Below are positions 50,586 to 60,175 of a DNA stretch of 64,000 nt, piece by piece. The position numbers and the translations under genes are program-made. The notes beneath the pieces were generated by a model that was not told the DNA's origin, made no database searches, and saw only the letters and a list, made by a program, of their open reading frames with translations. Source of the stretch: Nitrosomaritimum sp049414205 (GTDB lineage Archaea; Thermoproteota; Nitrososphaeria; Nitrososphaerales; Nitrosopumilaceae). The stretch is taken from assembly GCA_049414205.1 (NCBI GenBank), contig JBMSGE010000002.1:20194-84193 (forward strand). Reading direction: 5' to 3'. The stretch's first letter is position 1. Every line of letters starts with the position of its first letter.

Positions 50586-51832
50586 TGTATTTTGTCTTCA
50601 ATTTCTTTTACGATAAATTTGGCAATCTTTTCTTTGTTTTTCCATCCAGATGATCGTACTTTACCTGAATCAATAATCAACACTTCATTCTTGTTTATAT
50701 TTTTCTGATATCTAGAACCAATGTCATTAGCTATAATCATATCTGCATCAGATTCCTTTAATTTCACTTGAGCTGCTTTCACCAAATCGGTTTTTGAAAT
50801 ATTTGCCTCAGCCTTGAAGCCTACCAACAGGACATTTTTTTGTGTTTTTTTAACTTGATCAATAATTTTTGGTGCCTTTTTGAGGCTAATATTGATCTTT
50901 TTTTGCGTACTTTTGATCTTTTTTCTGCTGGGATTTACAGGAGTATAATCTGCAGCTGCTGCAGCCATTATTACAATATCGAATTTTTTCTTCAATTCCA
51001 CTTTTACAGCATCTAACATCTCCTTACTAGTTGAAACGTTGATTACCTTGACACCCTTTGGTGGTGTTTCTATTCCTGGACCATACACCAAAGTAACTTT
51101 TGCACCAGCTGAAATGAATTCTTTAGCTAACAAAACACCTGTTTTTCCTGAACTTTGATTTGTAATTACTCGGACAGGATCAATATACTCAATAGTTGGT
51201 CCAGCAGTCATTAAGATTTTTTTATTTTTTAAGATTGGCGAGGCTCCAAATTTCTTGAGTATGTGCTCCAAAACATCTTCAGGTTCAGGTGCCTTGGCTT
51301 TACCTTCAATCATTTGTGGTTTAGCAAAATCAATTTTTCCTTTCAAAAAATCAATATTCTTTTTTACCGCAGAATTTTCATACATTGATGCATGCATCGC
51401 AAGGCACATCAGAATTGGGATTTTTGATCCAAATGCTACTGTGAGAACGGTAGATACAGGTGTATCATCAATACCATTTGCCAATTTTCCTAAAGTATTT
51501 GCTGTTGCAGGATACACTATTACTAAATCAGATTGATTATAGTCTGCTAACCTAATATGTTCAAGTTCGCCAGTTAGCTTTGTAATTACTTCATTACCAG
51601 TAGCCCATTTGAAATATTCTGGCTGTATCAATTTGGTAACAGCACTTGTTGCAACACAAGTAACATCTGCTCCATGACGCATCAACAATCTTGCTAATTC
51701 AATTGCCTTGTAAGCTGCTACACTTCCTGCAACACAAAGAACAATTTTTTTCCCAGATAGTTCAACTCCAGAAGAATTTACTATATCTAAAGAGGGATGA
51801 TCTTTTTTTAAAATCTTTTTTTTATCTACCAA
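50582..51832 (-). CDS. coaBC: Bifunctional phosphopantothenoylcysteine decarboxylase / phosphopantothenate-cysteine ligase
   Basis: 416 residues. CoaC flavoprotein domain (KKIVLCVAGSVAAYKAIELARLLMRHGADV, NTLGKLANGIDDTPVSTV, PILMCLAMHASMYE) then CoaB domain (KILMTAGPTIEYIDPVRVITNQSSGKTG, VLLVGFKAEA). About 30 N-terminal residues precede the usual start. Makes 4'-phosphopantetheine from phosphopantothenate and cysteine. Overlaps panB by 11 bp. Confidence 0.93.
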   Translation of the reverse strand: MVDKKKILKKDHPSLDIVNSSGVELSGKKIVLCVAGSVAAYKAIELARLLMRHGADVTCVATSAVTKLIQPEYFKWATGNEVITKLTGELEHIRLADYNQSDLVIVYPATANTLGKLANGIDDTPVSTVLTVAFGSKIPILMCLAMHASMYENSAVKKNIDFLKGKIDFAKPQMIEGKAKAPEPEDVLEHILKKFGASPILKNKKILMTAGPTIEYIDPVRVITNQSSGKTGVLLAKEFISAGAKVTLVYGPGIETPPKGVKVINVSTSKEMLDAVKVELKKKFDIVIMAAAAADYTPVNPSRKKIKSTQKKINISLKKAPKIIDQVKKTQKNVLLVGFKAEANISKTDLVKAAQVKLKESDADMIIANDIGSRYQKNINKNEVLIIDSGKVRSSGWKNKEKIAKFIVKEIEDKIQ

Positions 51833-52661
51833 TTTCTTCTCGTAATTTTTTTAATTCTTCAGAATCCATAGAAAACCAATTTTCTTGAGTCGGAAATGTA
51901 CCTGACTCGATGTCTTTTTTGTAATTTTCAACAGAATTCACAATATCTTCAGACAAATTCATGTATCTTCTAACAAATTTTGGTTTAAGCTTATCATACA
52001 TTCCAAGTAAATCCTGAACAACAAGAACCTGTCCATCACATCCAACGCCTGAACCTATTCCTATAGTAGGCACATTTACAGTCTCAGAAATTATTTCTGC
52101 AACTTCATGGCTTACCATTTCTAATGCAATACTAAATACTCCTGCCTCTTCAAGCTCTTTTGCATCATCTATCAATTTTAAAGCAGCATCTTTTGTTTTT
52201 CCTTGAACTTTGTATCCTTGAGATAACATCGTTGTTTGAGGTTGCAAGCCAATATGACCCATCACTGGAATTCCAACATCCACAATTGCACTAATTGTCT
52301 CAGCCATTATAGATCCACCTTCAAGCTTTACTGCATCTGCACCTGCCTTGATTAATCTTCCAGAATTTTTTATTGCATCATCAATATTCACTTGATAGGA
52401 CATAAAAGGTAAATCTGCTACAAGTAAAGAATTAGTTCTTGCTCTACTTACTGCCTCTGTAAACATACACATTTGATCCATTGTTACTGGAATTGTATTT
52501 TCATATCCAAGCATTACCATACCTGCACTATCTCCTACAAGAAGTACATCAATTCCTGCCTTATCACACAAAGAAGCAAGAGTATAATCATAACTTGTAA
52601 TAACAGAGATTTTTTTCCCTTCTTTTTTCATTTTTAATATGTCTTGAACTGAATTATGCAT
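51822..52661 (-). CDS. panB: 3-methyl-2-oxobutanoate hydroxymethyltransferase
   Basis: 279 residues. SVITSYDYTLASLCDKAGIDVLLVGDSAGMVMLGYENTIPVTMDQM and VKLEGG, VMGHIGLQPQ are PanB hallmarks (decamer TIM barrel, Mg-binding Asp). Makes ketopantoate from 2-oxoisovalerate with methylene-tetrahydropterin. Eight-bp overlap with the phosphopantothenate synthetase gene upstream. Confidence 0.94.
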   Translation of the reverse strand: MHNSVQDILKMKKEGKKISVITSYDYTLASLCDKAGIDVLLVGDSAGMVMLGYENTIPVTMDQMCMFTEAVSRARTNSLLVADLPFMSYQVNIDDAIKNSGRLIKAGADAVKLEGGSIMAETISAIVDVGIPVMGHIGLQPQTTMLSQGYKVQGKTKDAALKLIDDAKELEEAGVFSIALEMVSHEVAEIISETVNVPTIGIGSGVGCDGQVLVVQDLLGMYDKLKPKFVRRYMNLSEDIVNSVENYKKDIESGTFPTQENWFSMDSEELKKLREEIGR

Positions 52662-53418
52662 TTTTCGCCCTCTTGGTTAAATTATTTTTTATCTCTTCAA
52701 TGTTTTGAGAGAGATTTTTTTTATTATCAAAGTCATTGATAATTTTTTCAAGAAAATTCGTATTTTTTCTTGAAAGCTTTTCACAATTTTCAATTAGTAA
52801 ATCCATAGCACGGGTAACATTATCTACAATTGTAATGTGTGCCGTTTGTGAAGTTCTTGAAAGAGGATTTAGATCAAAAGTAATCACTTTCTTTCCAGCT
52901 TTTCTTAGAGCCATAGTTCTATCTCCATCTTCTAATGGAACTACTACCACATCTGCAGAAAATATTCCCTTTTTGTCAACAAACCTTCTAGCGGAATCTA
53001 TTCCAGATAGGATTGTTTTTGAACGAAAATCAGCTCCCAAAATCTCTTTTGCTCCAGATTTTTTTAGTGTATTAATTATGGCTCTTTTTCTTTTTTCATT
53101 AGTATAAAACAGATTGACCTCAATTTTTGAGCCAGTTTTTCTGGCCAGTTTTACTATTTCTTTTGGGCACAAAGCAGCTATGTTCCCATTAACCGAAATT
53201 ACAGGAAATTCTGCCAGAATTATTTGAGCAGCTGCTGCTTTAATTGCTGATTTTGCAGACTTGCCGGTTTTTTCTCCTTGTAAATAATCAAAAGCCTCCC
53301 CTCTACCTTGAGCTAAAAGTCCTTCTTTTGCTACTAATCCTTGGTCAAATCCTGACACAAGCTTTTCTCGAATTAACAGAGATTTTGCTCTTGGATGAGA
53401 TTTTGGAATTAGGGACAT
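52654..53418 (-). CDS. 4-phosphopantoate--beta-alanine ligase
   Basis: 254 residues. IPKSHPRAKSLLIREKLVSGFDQGLVAKEGLLAQGRGEAFDYLQGEKT (in parts) and VPLEDGDRTMALRKAGKKVITFDLNPLSRTSQTAHITIVDNVTRA identify archaeal phosphopantothenate synthetase. With pantoate kinase it replaces bacterial PanC/PanK. The neighbours confirm the assignment. The last 40 residues are a Lys/Asn-rich tail. Confidence 0.93.
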   Translation of the reverse strand: MSLIPKSHPRAKSLLIREKLVSGFDQGLVAKEGLLAQGRGEAFDYLQGEKTGKSAKSAIKAAAAQIILAEFPVISVNGNIAALCPKEIVKLARKTGSKIEVNLFYTNEKRKRAIINTLKKSGAKEILGADFRSKTILSGIDSARRFVDKKGIFSADVVVVPLEDGDRTMALRKAGKKVITFDLNPLSRTSQTAHITIVDNVTRAMDLLIENCEKLSRKNTNFLEKIINDFDNKKNLSQNIEEIKNNLTKRAKNA

Positions 53419-53428
53419 TAAGACTCAA

Positions 53429-54337
53429 TTAATTATTTAGAACTCTAGCTCCATCAACATCCAACTGTGATGTAATTATTTTTCCTTCGGGATATTTCTT
53501 GAAAATTTCCAAAACTTTGTTTTCAAATTCTGTTGGAATCATTGAAAAAATAGTTTCACCAAATAATGCCACTCCGCATTTAATTCCATTATCTGATAAT
53601 TCGTCAATTAATTTTTCCATTTTAGGTGTCATTACATTAACATACTTTGCAAATTCTAATGACATTTCTTGAAAATTTTCATAGCTTTTTGATTCAAGTA
53701 ATTTATTCACCATTTTCCCTCCAAGACCATTAATCTTGGATAATTGCTCCTTGATGAATTTGTTTGTAGATATTGGGGAAAAGCAAATCATTACTACTGA
53801 AATATTCTTGGCATCGATTTTTTCAACATGACCTATACCTGGAGCTCCAGGTTTAACCCTTATTTCAAAACCACCATGATATGATGCTAAAACATCTCCT
53901 AACCCTGTTTTACAATTAACTTCGGCATTATGAGCAATTTTTCCAATTTCAATTCTATCTAATTTTGTTTGAAGAACTTTATCTAATGCATATGCTAAAG
54001 ACAGGGCAACAGCTCCACTAGATCCTAGACCATATCCAACTGGAATTGAAATTTTGTGATGTATGTCAAAATAAACATCTTCAAATTTACCTAGCTTTAA
54101 AAATTCATTTAATACAAATTCAGAAACATCTTTTTTATCGGATTGAAAACCCTCTGTAGAAATTTTGTAATTTGAATTCTCTTTATTCTTTGAGGAGATA
54201 ATGACCTTGGTAGTTACACCTTCTTTTATAGAGAATCCTGCTCCCATTGATCCGAACTTTTCTGGAACACCTTGACTTTCAAGATGTGCCTTAAAGAAAC
54301 CTGTGACATGTGCAGGACAAAATGCCTTAGCCTCCAT
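53429..54337 (-). CDS. Pantoate kinase (archaeal GHMP kinase)
   Basis: 302 residues. KAFCPAHVTGFFKAHLE start, GHMP ATP motif PVGYGLGSSGAVALSLAYAL, and KTGLGDVLASYHGGFEIR match archaeal pantoate kinase. Phosphorylates pantoate for the next enzyme in the operon. First gene of pantoate kinase-synthetase-panB-coaBC-56-aa; every junction is tight. Divergent from the PhoU-type gene. Confidence 0.92.
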   Translation of the reverse strand: MEAKAFCPAHVTGFFKAHLESQGVPEKFGSMGAGFSIKEGVTTKVIISSKNKENSNYKISTEGFQSDKKDVSEFVLNEFLKLGKFEDVYFDIHHKISIPVGYGLGSSGAVALSLAYALDKVLQTKLDRIEIGKIAHNAEVNCKTGLGDVLASYHGGFEIRVKPGAPGIGHVEKIDAKNISVVMICFSPISTNKFIKEQLSKINGLGGKMVNKLLESKSYENFQEMSLEFAKYVNVMTPKMEKLIDELSDNGIKCGVALFGETIFSMIPTEFENKVLEIFKKYPEGKIITSQLDVDGARVLNN

Positions 54338-54402
54338 TGATCTGAGTTTAAATTTTACAATAAATATAAGAATATGGCTTAAATTAATTATATTAGTATA
54401 AA

Positions 54403-55383
54403 TTGACTAAATTTGTTCGGCGCCTACAAAAAATTGGAAGTAGTATTCTTGTTTCCCTACCAAAGGAGTGGGTTGATGCCAATAAACTAGATAAAAGCAG
54501 CCAAGTGGAAATTGAAACAGGACAAGATAGTATTTCAATTTCTGCTAATAAGGAGACCCGACCTACAAAAGAACTTGTAATTTCTTATCCTCTGCCACAA
54601 GAAGAAAATATTGTAGCTGACATTACAGGGGCTTATCTTTTGGGATATGATATAATTCAAATTAATTCAAAATCAATTATTCCAGGAGAAGATAGAGAAA
54701 AAATTAGAAATTCTATGAGACGTCTAGTTGGCATGGAGATAATAGAAGAAGATGCATCAAAAATTAACATGCAATTTCTTTTGGATACTACAACACTAAA
54801 TCCTGAAAAAATTCTCAAAAGAATGAGTTCTATTGCACTTGGAATGTATGATGATGTTTCTAATGGTTTAATATCCGATGACAAATCAAATTTACAAACA
54901 TTAGCTAAAAGAGATGTTGAGGTAAACAGGCAGTATTTCCTTTTAGTTCGTTTGATTAGAAGTACCCTCGTTGATAAAAGATTAGCCAATGTATTTAATC
55001 TTGAAAATATTGACGTGTTAGATTATAGAGTAGCTGCAAATCTTTTAGAAAATGCTGGTGATACTATTGTTGAATTAGCAAATTTTATTTACAATACATC
55101 TCTTCCAAAAGAATTCTTAAAAAAAATTCATCACAATGTACAAAATTTTAGTGGATTAGCAGAAAAATCAATTAATGCATTTACAAAACCTGATAGGAGA
55201 TTAGCTATAGAAGCTATTGCATCTCATAGAAAATTCCAGGAAGATCTTTCTAATCTTAGAACTACGATAGGAAACAAAAAACAAATTCCAATTGACTTCC
55301 TTGATGTAGTGTATTTGTTTGAACGAATTGCAAAATCATGGGCAGATGTTGCAGATCTCGTAAAGCCAATTTACAACGAATAA
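54403..55383 (+). CDS. PhoU-domain regulator with AbrB-like N-terminus
   Basis: 326 residues, TTG start. N-terminal swapped-hairpin DNA-binding domain (VRRLQKIGSSILVSLPKEWVDANKLDKSSQVEIE), then two PhoU-like helical bundles (from about 115 to 320; LDYRVAANLLENAGDTIVELANF). Archaeal phosphate-uptake regulators of this type bind DNA and probably sense the Pst transporter state; pst genes are not in the window. Convergent with NUDIX gene, no gap. Confidence 0.87.
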   Translation: MTKFVRRLQKIGSSILVSLPKEWVDANKLDKSSQVEIETGQDSISISANKETRPTKELVISYPLPQEENIVADITGAYLLGYDIIQINSKSIIPGEDREKIRNSMRRLVGMEIIEEDASKINMQFLLDTTTLNPEKILKRMSSIALGMYDDVSNGLISDDKSNLQTLAKRDVEVNRQYFLLVRLIRSTLVDKRLANVFNLENIDVLDYRVAANLLENAGDTIVELANFIYNTSLPKEFLKKIHHNVQNFSGLAEKSINAFTKPDRRLAIEAIASHRKFQEDLSNLRTTIGNKKQIPIDFLDVVYLFERIAKSWADVADLVKPIYNE

Positions 55384-55905
55384 TTAAAATAATTTTTTCT
55401 TTGCTGCATAAGTAAGAACAGCACAAATTGTTTTGGAATCCTGAATTTTCCCAGATTTTATCATTCCAATTAGTCTCTTCATACTAATCTTTACAACTGA
55501 TAATATTTCATCCTCATCCAGACTCAAATCTGCAATTTTTTTTAATCCTGTAGCCACAAAACAATGAATAGCCTCAGTATTGTATCCAATTGAAGGATAA
55601 TAGGTGATTAATGAAGTCATTTTTTTTGCTCTATATCCAGTCTCTTCCTCTAATTCTCTAAAGGCACAATTCAAAGGCTCTTCACCTTTTTCAAGAGTTC
55701 CAGCAGGGATTTCTAAAACAAACCCATGTGGAAAGCGGTGCTGTTTTACAAGAATTACTTTGTTATCTTCATCAAAGGCCAGCATAGCGGCAGCACCTCT
55801 ATGTTCAATCATTTCTCGTTTTACTTTTCTACCTTCAATTATACCATCATAAACGCTTAGACCTAAAATTTTCCCTTCATAGATCTTTTTCTTCTTCATG
55901 AACAA
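55384..55905 (-). CDS. NUDIX hydrolase (ADP-ribose pyrophosphatase type)
   Basis: 173 residues. Nudix box GTLEKGEEPLNCAFRELEEETGY is complete (G-x5-E-x7-REUxEExGU), preceded by HRFPHGFVLEIPAG as in ADP-ribose pyrophosphatases, with MIEHRGAAAMLAF earlier. Hydrolyses ADP-ribose or related nucleoside diphosphates with Mg. Downstream (20 bp) of the double Lrp regulator. Confidence 0.88.
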   Translation of the reverse strand: MFMKKKKIYEGKILGLSVYDGIIEGRKVKREMIEHRGAAAMLAFDEDNKVILVKQHRFPHGFVLEIPAGTLEKGEEPLNCAFRELEEETGYRAKKMTSLITYYPSIGYNTEAIHCFVATGLKKIADLSLDEDEILSVVKISMKRLIGMIKSGKIQDSKTICAVLTYAAKKKLF

Positions 55906-55924
55906 ACAAAAAATTAGATATTAT

Positions 55925-56827
55925 TTAATTTGTTTGATACACTAAATGCAGTTTAGGTGATTTTTTTAATTCCTCTACTGCTAATTCTATCCATTCATTG
56001 AGAAAAGTAATTTTTTTTGGAATAAAGAGATCAGCAGATCTTATATTTTTCATATTCCTTACTTTATGAGTTAAATCATCCATACTAAAAATATCCTTAC
56101 TGTACATAAATAACACAATTTGATTTTTTGCAATAAATGGAATTTGTAAAAATGATTCTGAAAATTCCTTTTCTAAATTCTTTAGGGTATCTTGTAAATC
56201 TTTATCAATCCAAGTAAGAATAGCGTGTGGAATAAAATTTTTAATTTTTGTAGGATCATATACTACTGTAAATTGAATTCCTTGATTTTCATTTAGCTTT
56301 TCAATACATCTTGTTACTGTTTTAGTTGACAGATTTGTTTTTTTTGAAATACTTTCAATTTTTTGACGTGGATTTTTCATTAACTGTTCTAATATTTCTA
56401 AATCAGTTTTAGTTAAATTAGAATCAAAACCAGGATTCTCTGCTTCAAAAATTGATAAAACTCTTACATCTCTCATCAAGTTATTAGCAAGTTCAATCTT
56501 CTCTTGTAGATTCTCCTTTACAACAATACCACAAACCGTAACACCTCCTATACATGGAACAACAAAAAATGGTTTTCCAACAAGACGAATTTGCTTCAAA
56601 ATCTCTTTGATATTTTGGCCAGTAACCACAATATACAAAACTCCAAGACCTAAAACCGGGGGGTCAACTTTAACGGTAAAATTCTCAATAATTTGAGAAT
56701 CTTCCATTTTTCGTATTCGTGCTCTCACGGATCCTCCCGAAATTCCTAATTCCTTTCCAATCTGTCTATCTGATTCCCTACAATTATTCAGCAATCTGCT
56801 TAGTATTTTGATATCTAAATTGTCCAA
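55925..56827 (-). CDS. Double Lrp/AsnC-type transcription regulator
   Basis: 300 residues with two tandem AsnC-type winged helices: LDIKILSRLLNNCRESDRQIGKELGISGGSVRARIRKMEDSQII (1-45) and LTKTDLEILEQLMKNPRQKIESISKKTNLSTKTVTRCIEKL (about 140-185), each followed by a ligand-like half. Fused two-HTH regulators of this kind are typical of this phylum. It is divergent from the ABC permease gene, which it may control; the 117-bp gap holds a CACTAG box. Confidence 0.82.
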   Translation of the reverse strand: MDNLDIKILSRLLNNCRESDRQIGKELGISGGSVRARIRKMEDSQIIENFTVKVDPPVLGLGVLYIVVTGQNIKEILKQIRLVGKPFFVVPCIGGVTVCGIVVKENLQEKIELANNLMRDVRVLSIFEAENPGFDSNLTKTDLEILEQLMKNPRQKIESISKKTNLSTKTVTRCIEKLNENQGIQFTVVYDPTKIKNFIPHAILTWIDKDLQDTLKNLEKEFSESFLQIPFIAKNQIVLFMYSKDIFSMDDLTHKVRNMKNIRSADLFIPKKITFLNEWIELAVEELKKSPKLHLVYQTN

Positions 56828-56897
56828 TCTAGCACCTATCCATTCCTTTTACAATACACTTAGAACTAATTCTTTATAAAATTGTCTGTAATGTTAG

Positions 56898-56903
56898 CAC
56901 TAG
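56898..56903 (+). promoter_or_regulatory. CACTAG box upstream of the ABC permease gene
   Basis: TTAGCACTAG (56894-56903), 47 bp before ATG 56945, followed by a TATA box TTAAATATTA at 56916-56925, which is identical in sequence and position (-29 to -20) to that at 4914-4923. The box is 6-7 bp closer to the TATA than in the first cluster. Confidence 0.5.
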
Positions 56904-56944
56904 ACAACATAGACATTAAATATTAGACATAAACAAGTTTATTC

Positions 56945-58132
56945 ATGGAATACAGACTCCGTTTGGCAAAAAGGATGCTATTTAACAAAAAAGGAAGTCT
57001 GATAGGTGCAGTATTGGCCGTCACCATTGGCATATTAGTAATTCATGTTAATTTCGTAATTTTTCAGGGCTTATTCGATGCCATTGTTCGTGATATTAGC
57101 AATTATCGAAATGGAGATATTCTTGTAACAGATGAGGCAGATTACATTGACAAATCTGATTTAGCTTTGGCAAATTGGTTTGAGAGAATACCATTCGTGC
57201 AAGGTGCAACACCGCGGTTGTCATCCTCCGCTGAAATTAATATGACAAAAAATGGAAAATTAATTGAAGAAACCAGAGTCCCTGTAATTGGGGTTGATCC
57301 ATACAGAGATGTGAAAGCATCTACTGTACATGAAACGGTTGCTGATGGAACTTATGTAATTAATCGTAATTCAGTAGTTTTAGGAACAAATGTTGCGAGA
57401 GATCTTGGAGATGCTCAAGTCGGCGACAGTTTGAAACTTCTTATCACTGACAGAACAGGTGAAGATCAAATTAGAAGATTCAACGTCGCAGGAATTGTAA
57501 AATCTCCTGGAGGCCAAGGTTTTGATTATAGTGTAGTAATGCATATCGATACACTACGTGATATGATGGGAAGAGATGGTGAATCTGGCTCATTTATTGT
57601 AAAACTAAATGATCCTTCCAAAGCTTATGAAGTCAAAGAGTTCTTTTTGAGTGCATTTCCAAATGATGATTTTCTAGCTGAGACTATAGAAGAATCAGCA
57701 GAAGAACAATTAGCTGGATTCAGATCTGGAATTGCGATGATCAATATGATAGGATACTTTGGCATGATGTCATCAGCGTTTGCTATTGTTACAATCCAGA
57801 TGATGCTTGTAAATGGAAAAACAAGAGAAATTGGTGTAATGAGATCAATTGGCGCCAAACGAAAAGATATTCTAATTATCTTTATTTTCCAAGGAATGAT
57901 CATTGGAGCTATTGGTGCTGGTGTTGGTACGGCCGCAGGATTAGGCTACACCTTTTATGCAAAAGAGACCAAAATGTCATTTAACAATAGTCTTCCTCTA
58001 GAGGTATCATACAATTGGGAAAAAATAATTCAAACGGCATTAACATCTTTCTCTCTAGCCATAATTGCTTCTCTTTATCCATCATACAGGGCGACTAAGC
58101 TACTTCCAGTGGAGGCGATGAGAACTGTCTAA
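56945..58132 (+). CDS. ABC transporter permease, FtsX/LolC/MacB type
   Basis: 395 residues. MacB-like core: helix 1 (about 18-40), large extracytoplasmic domain (45-270), then three helices (about 280-300, 320-345, 365-385). ISVMRSIGAKRKDIL-type coupling helix (GVMRSIGAKRKDILIIF) and PVEAMRTV end. Moves lipids, lipoproteins or peptides out, driven by the next gene's ATPase. First gene of a three-gene operon. Confidence 0.9.
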   Translation: MEYRLRLAKRMLFNKKGSLIGAVLAVTIGILVIHVNFVIFQGLFDAIVRDISNYRNGDILVTDEADYIDKSDLALANWFERIPFVQGATPRLSSSAEINMTKNGKLIEETRVPVIGVDPYRDVKASTVHETVADGTYVINRNSVVLGTNVARDLGDAQVGDSLKLLITDRTGEDQIRRFNVAGIVKSPGGQGFDYSVVMHIDTLRDMMGRDGESGSFIVKLNDPSKAYEVKEFFLSAFPNDDFLAETIEESAEEQLAGFRSGIAMINMIGYFGMMSSAFAIVTIQMMLVNGKTREIGVMRSIGAKRKDILIIFIFQGMIIGAIGAGVGTAAGLGYTFYAKETKMSFNNSLPLEVSYNWEKIIQTALTSFSLAIIASLYPSYRATKLLPVEAMRTV

Positions 58133-58151
58133 GGTTTTAGAGGTAAACGAT

Positions 58152-58829
58152 TTGACCAAAATTTATGGCTCTGGGGAGAATAAAGTAAAGGCATTAGATG
58201 AGGCTACTTTCTCAATTGAAAAAGGTCAATTTGTTTTAATTGTTGGAAGTTCTGGTTCAGGAAAATCCACACTTCTTAACATGATTGGTTTGTTAGATCG
58301 TCCAACCAAAGGAAAAGTCTTCATTGATGGAACTGATACGACAAAGCTAAGCGAAAATAAAATATCTGCCTTTAGGAATAAGAAATTAGGTTTTATTTTT
58401 CAATTTTCAAATTTACTTACTGATCTTACAGTTTTGGAAAATGTTTTGCTGCCAAGACAAATAGGAGGAACAAATGGTTCTGCTGAAAAAGATGCTCGAG
58501 AGCTATTAAAAGTAGTGGGATTAGAATCTCAAATGAATAAAAGAGCAAATAAAATTTCTGGCGGACAAGCTCAAAGAGTAGCAATTGCAAGAGGGTTGAT
58601 TAACAATCCATCAATTGTTTTGGCTGATGAACCAACTGGAAACTTGGATTCTGTAACTTCTGAAACAGTTATCCAATTGATGAAATCAATGGCAAAAAAA
58701 CTGAACCAAACTTTTGTTATTGTAACACACGAACCAGAGCATTTTGGCGATGTGGATAAAATAATCACAATCAAAGATGGTAGAGCCTTTGAAGGAGAAC
58801 AACCTACAGAAATGGAGGTAATTGCATGA
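58152..58829 (+). CDS. ABC transporter ATP-binding protein, LolD/MacB type
   Basis: About 225 residues. Walker A GSSGSGKSTLLNMIG, LSGGQ as ISGGQAQRVAIARGL, Walker B SIVLADEPTGNLD, switch His THEPEH. The only standard start, TTG 58152, cuts off the first strand: upstream in frame the codons read VLEVND, and the frame is open only to 58122. The sole start-like codon there is CTG 58125, overlapping the permease stop. So the true protein probably starts at 58125 or another non-standard codon. Partner of the preceding permease. Confidence 0.9.
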   Translation: MTKIYGSGENKVKALDEATFSIEKGQFVLIVGSSGSGKSTLLNMIGLLDRPTKGKVFIDGTDTTKLSENKISAFRNKKLGFIFQFSNLLTDLTVLENVLLPRQIGGTNGSAEKDARELLKVVGLESQMNKRANKISGGQAQRVAIARGLINNPSIVLADEPTGNLDSVTSETVIQLMKSMAKKLNQTFVIVTHEPEHFGDVDKIITIKDGRAFEGEQPTEMEVIA

Positions 58830-60133
58830 TTAATTCAAAAGTTCTACTTCCACTTGCAATTTTACTGATTATTCCCTTTGCTATTGATAATGCCTTTGCT
58901 CAAATTAGCTCTGGTGGCTTTGGTCAATCACCATTTGAACGTGAATTTCATGATGTAAAATTCCTAGATGCATATTTTGGAACTATGGAAGAAAAAATTG
59001 AAGCCGAACCAGGAGACAATAATGTACCTTTCACCATTGTATTTGCAAATGTTGGAACCCAAGATATTACAGGAATTAAAGGACAACTCTCTTTACCTAT
59101 TGGTTTTTCAGGCATTCATGGCCCAAGATCTGTAATACTTGCCGATAGTGATTCTAATTCTCTTGCAGGGGAAAATTTCCATTTGACGTTTTTTGTGAAT
59201 ATTGGTGAAAATGTCCAAATCCAACAATATCCTGGAACAGTAAAGGTAGATTATTCTAGATTAAGGGAATCTGGAGTAAGAACCTCATTTTCTGATTTTG
59301 ATTTCAAAGTTACAGGTGATAGTGTAATCAATGTTAAAGCATTAGATCCATTTCTAACTTCTTTACAAACAAATGATGTCATCATTGAAATCTCTAATGA
59401 CGGTACCGCTCCAATTTCCAGTGTAGATATTATTTCAACTAACACTCAAACAGAAAGAGCATCCACTGCAGCCTCTACCACTAATATTGAAAATGTAGTA
59501 ATCTTAGAGTCTAATTGGGATATAGGAAATATTCAGCCAAAGTCCTCTAGGCAACTTACAGCTACTGTATATGTCCCTGAAAATCTAAAGGGAGACACCT
59601 TACGTATACCATTATCAATATCCTATTACAACGCACACGGAGATCAGCATACCATAGACAAAATTGTTGATTTTTACATTAAAGGATTCATTGATCTCTC
59701 AGTGTATGGAATAGGCGTAATCGAATTATCTGATACTCAAATGGTGGTTGGCGAAATTATCAATGAAGGGAATGAAGATGCATTATTTGGATTTGTAACA
59801 TTAGAGCCTCTAGGTGATTCAAACATCAAAAAACAAACTCAATTTATAGATGAAATAGAAATTGATGCGCCAGTTCCATTTAATATCCCACTTGAATTTG
59901 AAGGAGAACCAGAATACGGAGAACATGAAATCAAAATTACCGTAAGATACAAAGACAATGTACGAGATGAAATCTTCCTACCTTATGAGACAACTATAAC
60001 TGTAGAAGAGCCATCAAATGACGAAGAATCAGAAGACAACACGATGATGATTGCTATCCCAGTAATTATTGCAATTATTGTCGGAATTATACTGATACGT
60101 AGACGCAAAAAGCAAGAAATTGAAAATAGTTAA
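58826..60133 (+). CDS. Extracellular partner protein of the ABC system (COG1361-like)
   Basis: 435 residues. ATG overlaps the ATPase stop (ATGA). Signal peptide (1-25), tandem CARDB-like beta domains (VPFTIVFANVGTQDITGIKGQL; VIIEISNDGTAPISSVDII; MVVGEIINEGNEDALFGFV), an acidic linker (EEPSNDEESEDN), a membrane helix (about 407-426) and RRRKK tail. It likely works outside the membrane with the permease, as a substrate-handling or cell-envelope adaptor; that is inferred from coupling. Confidence 0.82.
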   Translation: MINSKVLLPLAILLIIPFAIDNAFAQISSGGFGQSPFEREFHDVKFLDAYFGTMEEKIEAEPGDNNVPFTIVFANVGTQDITGIKGQLSLPIGFSGIHGPRSVILADSDSNSLAGENFHLTFFVNIGENVQIQQYPGTVKVDYSRLRESGVRTSFSDFDFKVTGDSVINVKALDPFLTSLQTNDVIIEISNDGTAPISSVDIISTNTQTERASTAASTTNIENVVILESNWDIGNIQPKSSRQLTATVYVPENLKGDTLRIPLSISYYNAHGDQHTIDKIVDFYIKGFIDLSVYGIGVIELSDTQMVVGEIINEGNEDALFGFVTLEPLGDSNIKKQTQFIDEIEIDAPVPFNIPLEFEGEPEYGEHEIKITVRYKDNVRDEIFLPYETTITVEEPSNDEESEDNTMMIAIPVIIAIIVGIILIRRRKKQEIENS

Positions 60134-60175
60134 ATCTTAAATTCCAAAATTTACTAAATTTCTTATCGATTTACT

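Noticed and set aside
53244..53432. 62-codon plus-strand frame in the CoA operon
   Set aside because: Antisense to phosphopantothenate synthetase and low-complexity (Leu-rich); a shadow.
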